64,000 bases of DNA from an uncultured Pelagibacteraceae bacterium (lineage in GTDB: Bacteria > Pseudomonadota > Alphaproteobacteria > Pelagibacterales > Pelagibacteraceae), in the NCBI GenBank assembly GCA_902555665.1, contig CACDTF010000003.1, forward strand, positions 28,361 through 92,360, in the 5' to 3' direction. Numbering within the stretch: position 1 is the first letter of the stretch; each line of letters begins with the position of its first letter. The translations under genes were made by a program, and so were the position numbers. This document shows, piece by piece, positions 11,460 through 21,064 of the stretch. The notes beneath the pieces are model-generated. The model had not been told where the DNA came from. It saw nothing but the letters and a program-made list of their open reading frames with translations, and searched no databases.

Positions 11460-12348
11460 ATATATTTTTTTTAACTAAAGGAAGCAGTTGAGATAAAAGA
11501 ACTCCACATAGAATAAAAAAACATCCAAGCAGATTGTTGATATCTAGAATTTGATTCAAAATAAACCAAGCAGCTATCGTAGCAAATACTCCTTCAAGTG
11601 AAAATATAATAGCTGCTGGTGCGGGTGTTATATTTCTTTGTGCATAAATTTGTAGAACAAATGCAAATCCACCGGATAATATTCCAGCATACAAAATTGA
11701 ATAAATTTCTTTTAAAATATTATTTAAAATAAATTCTTCATAAATAATTCCAATTATAAATGAAAAAATAGCCACAATTAAAGTCTGCGCAGCTCCTAAA
11801 GTAAGTGGAAGATTGTATTTAGTTATAATGATCCCAGTAAAAATAATATGAGTGCTCCAAAATAAGGCTCCAAGAACAACTAAAGTATCTCCTAATCTTA
11901 TGGTTGCATCATGAAAATTTGTTAATAAATATCCTCCAATTAAACATAGAACTACAGAAGGCCATACACTCCAATGTATTGATTTTTTACCAAACAAAAA
12001 AATTATAATCGGTACCATTGGTACATAAAAAATTGTAAAAAAGGCAGCATTTGCAACATCTGTATAAAGCAAAGCAACTTGTTGGAGTGCTGAGCCTAAG
12101 AATAAAGAAATTCCAATTAATAATGAATAAATTATGAAAGTTTTTTTATCTAATTTAAACTCTGATTTAAAATTTTTTAATTCAAATAAAATCATAAGTG
12201 GAATTATGGCTAGAAAACCAACAAAAAACCTCACAGCATTAAATGTAAAAGGGCCAATATTATCCATGCCTGTGTCTTGGGCAATAAAAGTTGTTCCCCA
12301 AATAAAAGTGCACAATAAGGCACTAAATAATGATATGGATTTACTCAT
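11443..12348 (-). CDS. DMT-superfamily (EamA) permease
   Basis: About 10 hydrophobic segments; FIWGTTFIAQD and late PAAAIIFSLEGVFA motif. Confidence 0.88.
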   Translation of the reverse strand: MSKSISLFSALLCTFIWGTTFIAQDTGMDNIGPFTFNAVRFFVGFLAIIPLMILFELKNFKSEFKLDKKTFIIYSLLIGISLFLGSALQQVALLYTDVANAAFFTIFYVPMVPIIIFLFGKKSIHWSVWPSVVLCLIGGYLLTNFHDATIRLGDTLVVLGALFWSTHIIFTGIIITKYNLPLTLGAAQTLIVAIFSFIIGIIYEEFILNNILKEIYSILYAGILSGGFAFVLQIYAQRNITPAPAAIIFSLEGVFATIAAWFILNQILDINNLLGCFFILCGVLLSQLLPLVKKNIFNKLN

Positions 12349-12354
12349 TTTTTA

Positions 12355-13617
12355 TTAGACAGCTAGTTTATAAGCAAAATTTTTGCCTAAGTTTTCTTTT
12401 AGATCATTATTAAACCTAGCTGCTTCTGCACCATCAATAATTCTGTGATCATAAGATAAAGAAATTGGCAGCATAGTCCTAGTTTGAAACTTTCCATTCA
12501 TAAAAATTTGTTTTTTTTCTGATCTTCCTACTCCTAATATAGCAACTTCAGGATAATTAATTATAGGCGTAAAAAATGAACCTCCTATGCCACCTAAACT
12601 CGTAATCGTCATAGAGCCGCCAAACAATTCTTTTTTATCAATTTTTAAATTTCTACAAAGTTCGCTTACCTCTTTTAATTCTTTACTTATCAGAGAAATT
12701 TTTTTGTTATTTGCATTTCTTATTTTTGGAACCATTAATCCATTTGGCGTGTCAACTGCTATCCCAATATGGTAATATTTTTTAAAAGTCATTTTTCCGG
12801 TCTCAATTTCGTCGATAGAAGAATTAAAACTAGGAAATTTCTTAAGAGATGCAACTAAAGCCTTTATTATGAATGCTAAAGGTGTAATTTTAATTTTTTC
12901 TCCAGTATACATATCTGTTAATGAACTTCTAAAACTTTCCATCTCCGTTATGTCGGCTTCATCGTGATTTGTAACATGAGGAATTGTTGTCCATGAATTT
13001 GTAAGATATTTTGATGATAATTTTTTAACCCTTGGTATATCTTTAATTTCTATTTCACCAAAATCAGAATGTTTAAATTCATTTTGAATTTTATCTGGTT
13101 TACTATCTTTTACTACAACGTTGTTTTTTGAATTAGATGAAACAAATTTTTTAATATCATCTTCAATAATTCTACCATCTTTTTGACTTCCCACTACTTG
13201 ATTAATATCTACACCAAGTTCTCTAGCAAATTTTCTAGCTTTTGGACTTGCAGATGAAATGTCTGAAATATTATTTTTAGAAAATGTTTTTTCTTGGATT
13301 TCAGGTTTTATTACCTCAATATTTTTTGACTCTTTTTCAATTTTTGGTTTTTCTTTAACCTCTTCCTTTTTAACTTCTGAATCACTATCTAAAGTTAAAA
13401 TTAAGTCGCCCTCAGAAACTTTATCTCCTACTTTTATTTTTAAATTTTTAATTTTACCTTCTAAATTTGATGGTATTTCTACGCTAGATTTATCACTTTC
13501 AATTGTTATTAGGGCATCATTTTTTTTAATTGATTGACCTTTGGTAACTAATACCTCAATAACCTCAACATCTTTAAAATCTCCGATATTAGGTACTTTA
13601 ATCTCAGTTTCTGACAT
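12355..13617 (-). CDS. aceF: Pyruvate dehydrogenase E2 (dihydrolipoamide acetyltransferase)
   Basis: N-terminal lipoyl domain (ESDKSSVEIPS), peripheral subunit-binding domain (ASPKARKFARELGVD), catalytic LSYDHRIIDGAEAARF. Confidence 0.95.
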   Translation of the reverse strand: MSETEIKVPNIGDFKDVEVIEVLVTKGQSIKKNDALITIESDKSSVEIPSNLEGKIKNLKIKVGDKVSEGDLILTLDSDSEVKKEEVKEKPKIEKESKNIEVIKPEIQEKTFSKNNISDISSASPKARKFARELGVDINQVVGSQKDGRIIEDDIKKFVSSNSKNNVVVKDSKPDKIQNEFKHSDFGEIEIKDIPRVKKLSSKYLTNSWTTIPHVTNHDEADITEMESFRSSLTDMYTGEKIKITPLAFIIKALVASLKKFPSFNSSIDEIETGKMTFKKYYHIGIAVDTPNGLMVPKIRNANNKKISLISKELKEVSELCRNLKIDKKELFGGSMTITSLGGIGGSFFTPIINYPEVAILGVGRSEKKQIFMNGKFQTRTMLPISLSYDHRIIDGAEAARFNNDLKENLGKNFAYKLAV

Positions 13618-16600
13618 TATAATTTTGTTGGCATTGGTTTGTTAGTATCAATATTATACTTCTTCATCGCATCTTTTGCATGTTTGGAAGTAATAAGCTG
13701 TTCTTTTGCTAAAATACTTAAACCATAAGCAACCAAATGTTCTTTATCTACCTCAAAAAATTTTCTTAAATTTTTTCTTGTATCGCTTCTTCCAAAACCA
13801 TCTGCTCCTAATGAATAAAAGCTTTTATTAGTATAAGGTCTGATTTGATCTGAATTCATTCTCATGTAATCAGATGCAGCCATAATTGGGCCCTCTGTTT
13901 GGCCCAGGCATTGCTCAACATAAGATTTTTTAGGTTCTTTATCAGGATTCAAAAGATTAAATCTTTCTACCTCCATTCCATCTTTTCTTAATTCATTAAA
14001 ACTTGTTACACTCCATATCTCACTGTCAATTTGATAATCATTTTGTAAAATCTCTGCAGCAGACATCATTTCTCTTAAGATTGTTCCTGATCCTAAAAGT
14101 TGGATTTTAGTTTTTTTGTATTTGTTAAATTCTTTTATTTTATACATGCCCTTTAAAATGCCTTTCTCACAATTTTTATCCTTTGGCATTTCTGGGTGTG
14201 AGTAATTTTCATTCATTGTTGTAATATAATAAAAAACATTCTCGTTTTTCTCATGCATTCTTCTTAGACCTTCTCGAAAAATTACCGCTAATTCATAATG
14301 AAATGTAGGATCATAAGTTACACAATTTGGAATGGTTGATGCAATTAAATGACTATGCCCATCCTGGTGTTGTAAGCCTTCTCCAGCTAATGTTGTTCTT
14401 CCAGCTGTTGCACCTACCAAAAATCCTCTAGCCTGACTATCTCCGGCTGCCCAAGCTAGATCTCCTATTCTTTGGAAACCGAACATTGAATAAAAAATAT
14501 AAATTGGGATCATTTCGATATCATGATTAGTATATGCAGTGGCAGCAGCAATCCACGAAGACATAGCACCTGCTTCATTGATACCTTCCTCTAAAACTTG
14601 ACCACTTTTGTCTTCTCTATAAGAACTTAATTGGGCTGCATCCTCAGGTTCATATTTTTGTCCTTCATGAGCATAAATCCCTATTTTTTGAAAAAATCCT
14701 TCCATCCCAAACGTTCTTGCTTCGTCAGGAATAATAGGAACCAGTCTGGGAGATATATTTTTATCCCTTAATAAATTTGTTAACATTCTTACTAAGGCCA
14801 TAGTAGTAGACATTTCTTTTTCACCAGTTGATACTTTCATGAAATCGAAAATATCTTTTGAGGGTGCTTTGATTGGTTTAGCGAAAGTCGAACGTTCAGG
14901 TAAATATCCACCTAATTTAATTCTTCTGTCTTTTATGTATTTTATTTCTGGAGATTTTTCATCAGGCCTAAAGTATTCAATATTTCTCACTTGTTCATCT
15001 GTTAAGGGAACATCAAATCGATCTCTATAGTACATCAAGTCATCAACATCTAATTTTTTTGTTTGATGAGTAGTATTTACACTTTCTCCTGATTTTCCCA
15101 TTCCATAACCTTTAATAGTTTTTGCAATTATCACTGTTGGGCTTCCTTGATGTTTAGTCGCTTTATCATATGCTGCAAAAACTTTGTGAGGATCGTGACC
15201 ACCTCTATTAAGTCTCCAAATATCTGTATCTGACATGCTTGAAACTAATTCTAATGCTTCAGGAGATTTCCCAAAAAACTTTTCTCTTACATAAGCACCG
15301 TCTCTTGCTTTCATTGCTTGGTACTCACCATCTACTGTCTCGTTCATAATTTTTATTAAGTGACCAGTTTTATCATTAGCAAGCAACGAGTCCCAATATG
15401 ACCCCCAAATAACTTTAATTACATTCCAGCCAGATCCTCTGAAACTTCCCTCAAGCTCTTGAATAATTTTTCCATTACCTCTAACGGGACCATCTAATCT
15501 TTGAAGATTACAATTTATTACAAATATTAAATTATCTAAATTTTCTCTAGCAGCTAATCCAATAGCTCCCATTGACTCAGGCTCATCCATCTCCCCATCG
15601 CCTAAAAAGGCCCATACTTTTCTTCCTTCATCTTTAATCAAACCTCTATTGATTAAATATTTCATGTATCTAGCTTGATATATAGCAAGCATAGGACCTA
15701 ACCCCATCGATACAGTGGGGAACTGCCAAAAATTTGGCATTAGCCATGGATGTGGATATGAAGATAGACCCCCAGGTTTTACCTCCTGTCTGAAACTATC
15801 TAATTGTTTTTCATTTAATCTACCTTCTAAGAAAGCTCTTGCATACATTCCTGGAGCACTATGTCCTTGAAAATAAATTAAATCTCCACCAAATTTGTTA
15901 TTTTTTGCTCTCCAAAAATGATTCATCCCAACATCATATAATGTTGCAGCAGATGCAAATGTACCAATGTGTCCACCAAGCTCAGGATATTTTTTATTTG
16001 CTCGAACTACCATTGCCGCTGCATTCCATCTAATCAACGATCTAATTCTTCTTTCAATATTTTGATCGCCACCAGACTTTACTTCAGCCTCAGGAGGTAT
16101 TGTGTTAATATATGGTGTATTTTGAGTATAAGGAATATTTGCTCCTTCACGATAAGCTTTGTTAATTAGTTCTTTAATTAAAAAATGAGCTCTTTGATTT
16201 CCATCTTTCGAAATAACTGCAGATAAAGATTCCAGCCAATCTTGAGTTTCAAGTGGATCAATATCAGCCCCGTTAACTACTTGAATTGTAGATTGTTTTT
16301 TTTCAATTATAGGTTCAGATATAATTTTTTGTTCCTCTTTTTTTTCAGCCATTGCTTCTTCAGCTTGTTTAATTATATTTTCTGTATCTTTTGGAAGATT
16401 ACTTTCTGATGACGTTTTTGATGATGATGTAAGATTAAGCAATAAATCACCTTTAGAAACTTTATCACCAACTTTAACTGCTAAGCTATCTACTTTTCCA
16501 GCAATTGTAGAAGGAATTTCAACACTTGATTTGTCACTTTCAATTGTAACTATTGGATCATTTTCTTTAATTTGATCACCAGGTTTTACAAGTATCTCTA

Positions 16601-16655
16601 TAACCTCAACATTTTCAAAGTCACCAATGTCAGGAACAAGTAATTTTTCGCTCAT
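13617..16655 (-). CDS. aceE: Pyruvate dehydrogenase E1, homodimeric type, with N-terminal lipoyl domain
   Basis: Residues ~1-80 are a lipoyl domain; remainder is AceE-like (GDGEMDEPESMGAIGLAARENLDNLIFVINCNLQRLDGPVRGNGKIIQELE). Confidence 0.95.
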   Translation of the reverse strand: MSEKLLVPDIGDFENVEVIEILVKPGDQIKENDPIVTIESDKSSVEIPSTIAGKVDSLAVKVGDKVSKGDLLLNLTSSSKTSSESNLPKDTENIIKQAEEAMAEKKEEQKIISEPIIEKKQSTIQVVNGADIDPLETQDWLESLSAVISKDGNQRAHFLIKELINKAYREGANIPYTQNTPYINTIPPEAEVKSGGDQNIERRIRSLIRWNAAAMVVRANKKYPELGGHIGTFASAATLYDVGMNHFWRAKNNKFGGDLIYFQGHSAPGMYARAFLEGRLNEKQLDSFRQEVKPGGLSSYPHPWLMPNFWQFPTVSMGLGPMLAIYQARYMKYLINRGLIKDEGRKVWAFLGDGEMDEPESMGAIGLAARENLDNLIFVINCNLQRLDGPVRGNGKIIQELEGSFRGSGWNVIKVIWGSYWDSLLANDKTGHLIKIMNETVDGEYQAMKARDGAYVREKFFGKSPEALELVSSMSDTDIWRLNRGGHDPHKVFAAYDKATKHQGSPTVIIAKTIKGYGMGKSGESVNTTHQTKKLDVDDLMYYRDRFDVPLTDEQVRNIEYFRPDEKSPEIKYIKDRRIKLGGYLPERSTFAKPIKAPSKDIFDFMKVSTGEKEMSTTMALVRMLTNLLRDKNISPRLVPIIPDEARTFGMEGFFQKIGIYAHEGQKYEPEDAAQLSSYREDKSGQVLEEGINEAGAMSSWIAAATAYTNHDIEMIPIYIFYSMFGFQRIGDLAWAAGDSQARGFLVGATAGRTTLAGEGLQHQDGHSHLIASTIPNCVTYDPTFHYELAVIFREGLRRMHEKNENVFYYITTMNENYSHPEMPKDKNCEKGILKGMYKIKEFNKYKKTKIQLLGSGTILREMMSAAEILQNDYQIDSEIWSVTSFNELRKDGMEVERFNLLNPDKEPKKSYVEQCLGQTEGPIMAASDYMRMNSDQIRPYTNKSFYSLGADGFGRSDTRKNLRKFFEVDKEHLVAYGLSILAKEQLITSKHAKDAMKKYNIDTNKPMPTKL

Positions 16656-16783
16656 TATTTAAAATGTTTTATATACCCAAAAAAAAATTATTGGATTTTA
16701 TTTTATCACATTAATAAGGTTTTTTCGTTAATCTTATATTTTTATTATACAAAAAATAAAAAAATAAATGAATATTAAGCTTT

Positions 16784-17974
16784 TTAGCTTCTCTCAATAC
16801 ACATAGCTATTCCCATACCACCGCCAATGCAGAGTGCCGCACAACCTTTTTTTTTATCTTGCTTAATCATTTCATGGACAAGTGTAACCAAAATTCTTGC
16901 CCCAGAAGCTCCAATTGGATGACCTAAGGCAATTGCTCCTCCATTAACATTAACTTTTTGTTCAGGAATTTTTAATTCTTCAATTACCGCAATACTTTGT
17001 GCTGCAAAGGCTTCATTAATTTCAAATAAGTCTACTTCATCTATTTTCCAATTTGCTTTAGATAAAGCTTCTTGAATTGAGGGTATAGGTCCCAATCCCA
17101 TTAATGAAGGCTCAACCCCACAAGTAGCCCAAGATACAATTTTAACCAATGGCACTAATGATTTTTTTTCTGCTTGTTTTCTAGACATTAAAACCAAGGC
17201 CGCAGCACCATCATTTATACCTGAGGAATTTCCAGGTGTTACAGTCCCATTTTCTTTGAATACTGTTTTTAATTTTTTTAAATCATCTATACTTAAATTT
17301 TCTCTAGGATGTTCATCTTTTTCAAAAATAAATTTTTTATCACCATCTTCAATTTGTAATTTAATCAGCTCATCCTGAAATTTATTTTCACTATATGCTT
17401 TTTGTGTTTTTTTCTGAGAATTTAAAGAAAAATTATCTTGTTCATCTCTTGAAATTTTATATTTATCGGCAACATTCTCAGCTGTGACACCCATATGATA
17501 ATCATTAAATGAATCTAGCAGACCATCTTTTATCATTGTATCTATTAATTTATTTTCAAAAAATTTTTTATCTTCTCTATAATAAATTGCATGAGTTGCT
17601 CTAGACATATTTTCTTGACCACCTGCAATTACAATTTGGTTTTCTCCTAACTTAATTGATTGATATCCCGATACAACAGATCTTAATCCAGATCCACAAA
17701 CTTGATTAACAATGTGAGCAGGTTTTGAAACTGGTACTCCGGCACCAATTGAAGCTTGCCTAGCGGGATTTTGACCAAGCCCAGAGGTTAAAACGTGCCC
17801 CATAATCACCTCATCGATCTCCTCCTCTATATCTAATTTTGATTTATAAATTACTTCTTTAATTACTATTGAACCTAATTTTGATGCGCTGAGATTTTTT
17901 AACGAACCTTTATATCTTCCAATTGGGGTTCTTAGTGCTGAAGTAATTACAACATCTTTAGAGTTTTTGCTCAT
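16784..17974 (-). CDS. Acetyl-CoA C-acetyltransferase (thiolase)
   Basis: 396 aa; NQVCGSGLRSV, GGAIALGHPIGASGARI, CIGGGMGIA motifs. Confidence 0.95.
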   Translation of the reverse strand: MSKNSKDVVITSALRTPIGRYKGSLKNLSASKLGSIVIKEVIYKSKLDIEEEIDEVIMGHVLTSGLGQNPARQASIGAGVPVSKPAHIVNQVCGSGLRSVVSGYQSIKLGENQIVIAGGQENMSRATHAIYYREDKKFFENKLIDTMIKDGLLDSFNDYHMGVTAENVADKYKISRDEQDNFSLNSQKKTQKAYSENKFQDELIKLQIEDGDKKFIFEKDEHPRENLSIDDLKKLKTVFKENGTVTPGNSSGINDGAAALVLMSRKQAEKKSLVPLVKIVSWATCGVEPSLMGLGPIPSIQEALSKANWKIDEVDLFEINEAFAAQSIAVIEELKIPEQKVNVNGGAIALGHPIGASGARILVTLVHEMIKQDKKKGCAALCIGGGMGIAMCIERS

Positions 17975-18047
17975 AAAGTAATTAACATAATATTTTATAA
18001 GTTAAATTACATCAAAAACTTTGATATATGGAATATATTATTTAAAT

Positions 18048-18124
18048 GGACCGCTGGCCAAATTGGATAAGGCGCTCGGCTACGAACCGGGAGACTCCAG
18101 ATTCGAGTTCTGGGCGGTCCACCA
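18048..18124 (+). tRNA. tRNA-Arg (anticodon ACG)
   Basis: 7-bp acceptor GGACCGC/GCGGTCC, anticodon stem CTCGG/CCGGG with loop CTACGAA, T-arm CCAGA-TTCGAGT-TCTGG, encoded ACCA end. Confidence 0.96.
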
Positions 18125-18132
18125 ATAAGGAA

Positions 18133-18237
18133 ATGGAAATGTTTAATTGGCTTTTAAAAGCATCTTTACAAAAATCAGTAATTTATTTTTTTATAATTAT
18201 TTTTATTATTTTATTAATTTTAACTTTTGTATTATAA
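18133..18237 (+). CDS. Putative 34-aa single-pass membrane microprotein
   Basis: In-frame ATG inside the longer spurious ORF 18046..18237; AAGGA immediately upstream; MEMFNWLLKASLQKSVIYFFIIIFIILLILTFVL. Confidence 0.4.
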   Translation: MEMFNWLLKASLQKSVIYFFIIIFIILLILTFVL

Positions 18238-18243
18238 AAAATA

Positions 18244-18669
18244 ATGAGCAAAGAATTTGAGCAAATAAGTATTAAACCTGGATTTATGAAACACAATGGG
18301 GGTGTTTTATTTAGAACTATTTCAGAGACTGAATACGAATTTAAATCTATAATTAGTGAAAACCATTTAAATGCTGCAGGAATAACTCACGGAGGCTATT
18401 TATCCGCATTAATAGATGCAGGAGCAGGAACAGCTGCACATAGAGCTGCAGGAAATGCTCCATGTGTAACTGTCTCTTTAGATATAAAATTTATAGGCGC
18501 TTCAAAAGTTGGGGATGAAATTATTGGACATACAAAAATTTTAAAAAAAACGAATACACTTGTGTTTTTATTTTGCGAGCTAAAGTGTAATGATAAAATA
18601 ATTACTTCTGCATCTGGAGTATGGAAAATTATTAAAATAAAGCCTTCCAATTTAGGACCTGGTGGGTAA
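18244..18669 (+). CDS. PaaI/YdiI-like hotdog thioesterase
   Basis: NAAGITHGGYLSALIDAGAGTAAHRA hotdog motif. Confidence 0.9.
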   Translation: MSKEFEQISIKPGFMKHNGGVLFRTISETEYEFKSIISENHLNAAGITHGGYLSALIDAGAGTAAHRAAGNAPCVTVSLDIKFIGASKVGDEIIGHTKILKKTNTLVFLFCELKCNDKIITSASGVWKIIKIKPSNLGPGG

Positions 18670-18671
18670 TT

Positions 18672-20993
18672 TTACTCTTTTCTTTTTAAGTTAAAGTAGC
18701 CAAATACCACTAATAATAATATTGCTATAGGATAAACAACATTTTTTGATGGTCTATCTGAATTTTCAATTTTAAATTCACTTATATAGTCTCCCATTTC
18801 AAAACCATTTCTTTTTGCTTGTCCATTCCATTTCAAATTATCAACAACAAGTTTGTCATTTTGTTTCAATAATGTAATTCCATAGTCCTCTAAAGTAAAT
18901 TTATCCTCAAAAGTATTTTTTGATATCACAAATAATTTGTATCTTTCACCATATAAACTGGGCCTTGTTATTTTAATTTGAATTTCTTTTGTTGAGTCTA
19001 ATTTTATTGAATTAATTTTAGTAATATCTTCATAATTATATTTTGGATAAAATTTATTTAAAGCAAAATCAGGTGACAACAAAGAAATAGAGATAACTAA
19101 AAAAATAATTATTTCATACCATTTAAGTTTATTAAAAAACCAGCCTTGAGTAGCTGCAGTAAAAACTAAAATCCCAATTAAAGAAGTAATAATTACAATC
19201 AACCCATGCCAAATGTTTTCAATGCCAATAAGTAAAAGTTCATGGTTAAATAAAAATACAATTGGTAAAATTCCTGTTCTTAAACTGTACCAAAAAGCTT
19301 GCACCCCTGTTCTTAAAGGATCTCCACCAGATATCCCTGCGGCTGCATAAGAGGCAAGTCCGACAGGTGGTGTTACATCAGCCATTAAACCAAAATAAAA
19401 TACAAATAAATGAACTGCAATTAACGGAAAAATAAAGCCTGAGGCATTTCCAACATCTACTAAAACAGTCGCCATTAAAGAAGCAACAACAACATAATTT
19501 GCAGTTGTAGGTAAACCCATTCCTAAAAGTAAACATAGAATGATTGTTAAAAACAATAAAATAGTAACATTATCCTTGGCTATGGACTCTATAACTATTA
19601 TTAAATTAGTACTTAAACCTGTAGATCCAACTGCTCCAACTATAATACCTGCAGTTGCGATTGCTATACCAACAGCAACCATATTTAAAGCACCTTTTTC
19701 AAAACCAACTATTGTTTGATTAAACCATTCTTTAAAAGCATCTTTTTTAAAATCGTTTTTTATTAACAAATTTATTAAATTTACTAAAACCAAAGTAATT
19801 GTTGCATAAAAAATTGAATAAGAGGCGGTAAATCTTAAATAAACCAAAGTATAAATTAAAACAAAAATTGGTATTAAAAAATGTATCCCAGATAAAAAAG
19901 TTTTTTTTAAATGAGGAACATCTGAATCATCCATTCCCTTAAGATTTAATTTTAAAGCTTCTAAATGTGAAATATAGAATAATGCTATATAAGAAATAAT
20001 AGCTGGTAAGAAAGCATGTTTAACTATTTCAAAGTAAGTTACGCCAATAAAACTTGCCATTACGAATGCTGCAGCCCCCATTACAGGTGGCATAATCTGA
20101 CCATTTACTGATGAAGAAACCTCAATAGCACCGGCTTTTTCTTTTGAAAAACCAGTTTTTTTCATAATTGGAATTGTAAATGTTCCAGTCGTAACTGTAT
20201 TTGCAATTGAAGATCCTGAAATTAATCCAGTCATACCTGAACCTAATATTGCTGCCTTTGCAGGACCTCCTCGCATTTTTCCAACCATTGCAAAAGCAAG
20301 ATCTAAAAAATATTTTCCACCACCAGCTGTTTCAAGCAAAGCACCAAATAAAACAAATAAGAAGATAAAATCTACCGATACCCCAATCGGAATTCCAAAA
20401 ATTGCTTCTTGATCAAGCCACTGAAAGCCTACAAGTCTATTTAAAGACAAACCACCATGGGATATTATTTCAGGTGCATACCTTCCAAAATATGAAAACA
20501 GTAAAAAACAACTAGCAATAATTACCAAAGGTAAACCAATTGCTCTTCTGGTGGCCTCTAAAAGAATTAAAATTCCACATCCTCCTAAAATCAATTCTAA
20601 GGGAAAATTTAATGTTTCTGAAATCTTAAGATCTAAAAGAACACCCCCTCTTTCAACCAGCTGATCGTAAAAAAAATAAATATAAAGACACGATATCGCT
20701 CCTATAAAACTGATCAAAACATCAAAAAACGAAATTTTCTTACTCTTTGAGATTGGGTAAATTAAAAAGGCTAAAGTTAAAGCAAAACCTAAATGAATTG
20801 CTCTTGCTGGCAATCCCTTAAACATTCCAAAATTTAGCATAAATGGAAATGGTGAGGCGTACCAAAGTTGAAATAATGACCAAATAATTGCTATTGCTGA
20901 AACAATTTTCAAATGAAAACCAGTAATATTTCTAGTTGGTGATAAGTCTTCGCTTATTTTATTTTTAATTTTACTACTGATTGAGTCGCTCAT
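18672..20993 (-). CDS. TRAP transporter fused permease (4TM/12TM), TAXI-associated
   Basis: 773 aa polytopic; GMGLPTTANYVVVASL, GLMADVTPPVGLASYAAAGISG; paired with TAXI SBP. Confidence 0.95.
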   Translation of the reverse strand: MSDSISSKIKNKISEDLSPTRNITGFHLKIVSAIAIIWSLFQLWYASPFPFMLNFGMFKGLPARAIHLGFALTLAFLIYPISKSKKISFFDVLISFIGAISCLYIYFFYDQLVERGGVLLDLKISETLNFPLELILGGCGILILLEATRRAIGLPLVIIASCFLLFSYFGRYAPEIISHGGLSLNRLVGFQWLDQEAIFGIPIGVSVDFIFLFVLFGALLETAGGGKYFLDLAFAMVGKMRGGPAKAAILGSGMTGLISGSSIANTVTTGTFTIPIMKKTGFSKEKAGAIEVSSSVNGQIMPPVMGAAAFVMASFIGVTYFEIVKHAFLPAIISYIALFYISHLEALKLNLKGMDDSDVPHLKKTFLSGIHFLIPIFVLIYTLVYLRFTASYSIFYATITLVLVNLINLLIKNDFKKDAFKEWFNQTIVGFEKGALNMVAVGIAIATAGIIVGAVGSTGLSTNLIIVIESIAKDNVTILLFLTIILCLLLGMGLPTTANYVVVASLMATVLVDVGNASGFIFPLIAVHLFVFYFGLMADVTPPVGLASYAAAGISGGDPLRTGVQAFWYSLRTGILPIVFLFNHELLLIGIENIWHGLIVIITSLIGILVFTAATQGWFFNKLKWYEIIIFLVISISLLSPDFALNKFYPKYNYEDITKINSIKLDSTKEIQIKITRPSLYGERYKLFVISKNTFEDKFTLEDYGITLLKQNDKLVVDNLKWNGQAKRNGFEMGDYISEFKIENSDRPSKNVVYPIAILLLVVFGYFNLKRKE

Positions 20994-21011
20994 TAAAATT
21001 ATTCATACCAT

Positions 21012-21047
21012 AAAAAAAAGGCCCGGTAAAAATTACCAGGCCTTTTT
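21012..21047 (-). terminator. Hairpin with U-tract between TAXI SBP and TRAP permease genes (attenuator candidate)
   Basis: Inverted repeat AAAAAGGCCcGGTAA-AAA-TTACCaGGCCTTTTT, flanked by A/T tracts on both strands. Confidence 0.85.
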
Positions 21048-21064
21048 AATTAATAAAAATTGGA

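Noticed and set aside
18046-18237. ORF 63 aa starting at the tRNA-Arg gene
   Set aside because: Its first part translates the tRNA; only the internal ATG at 18133 is plausible
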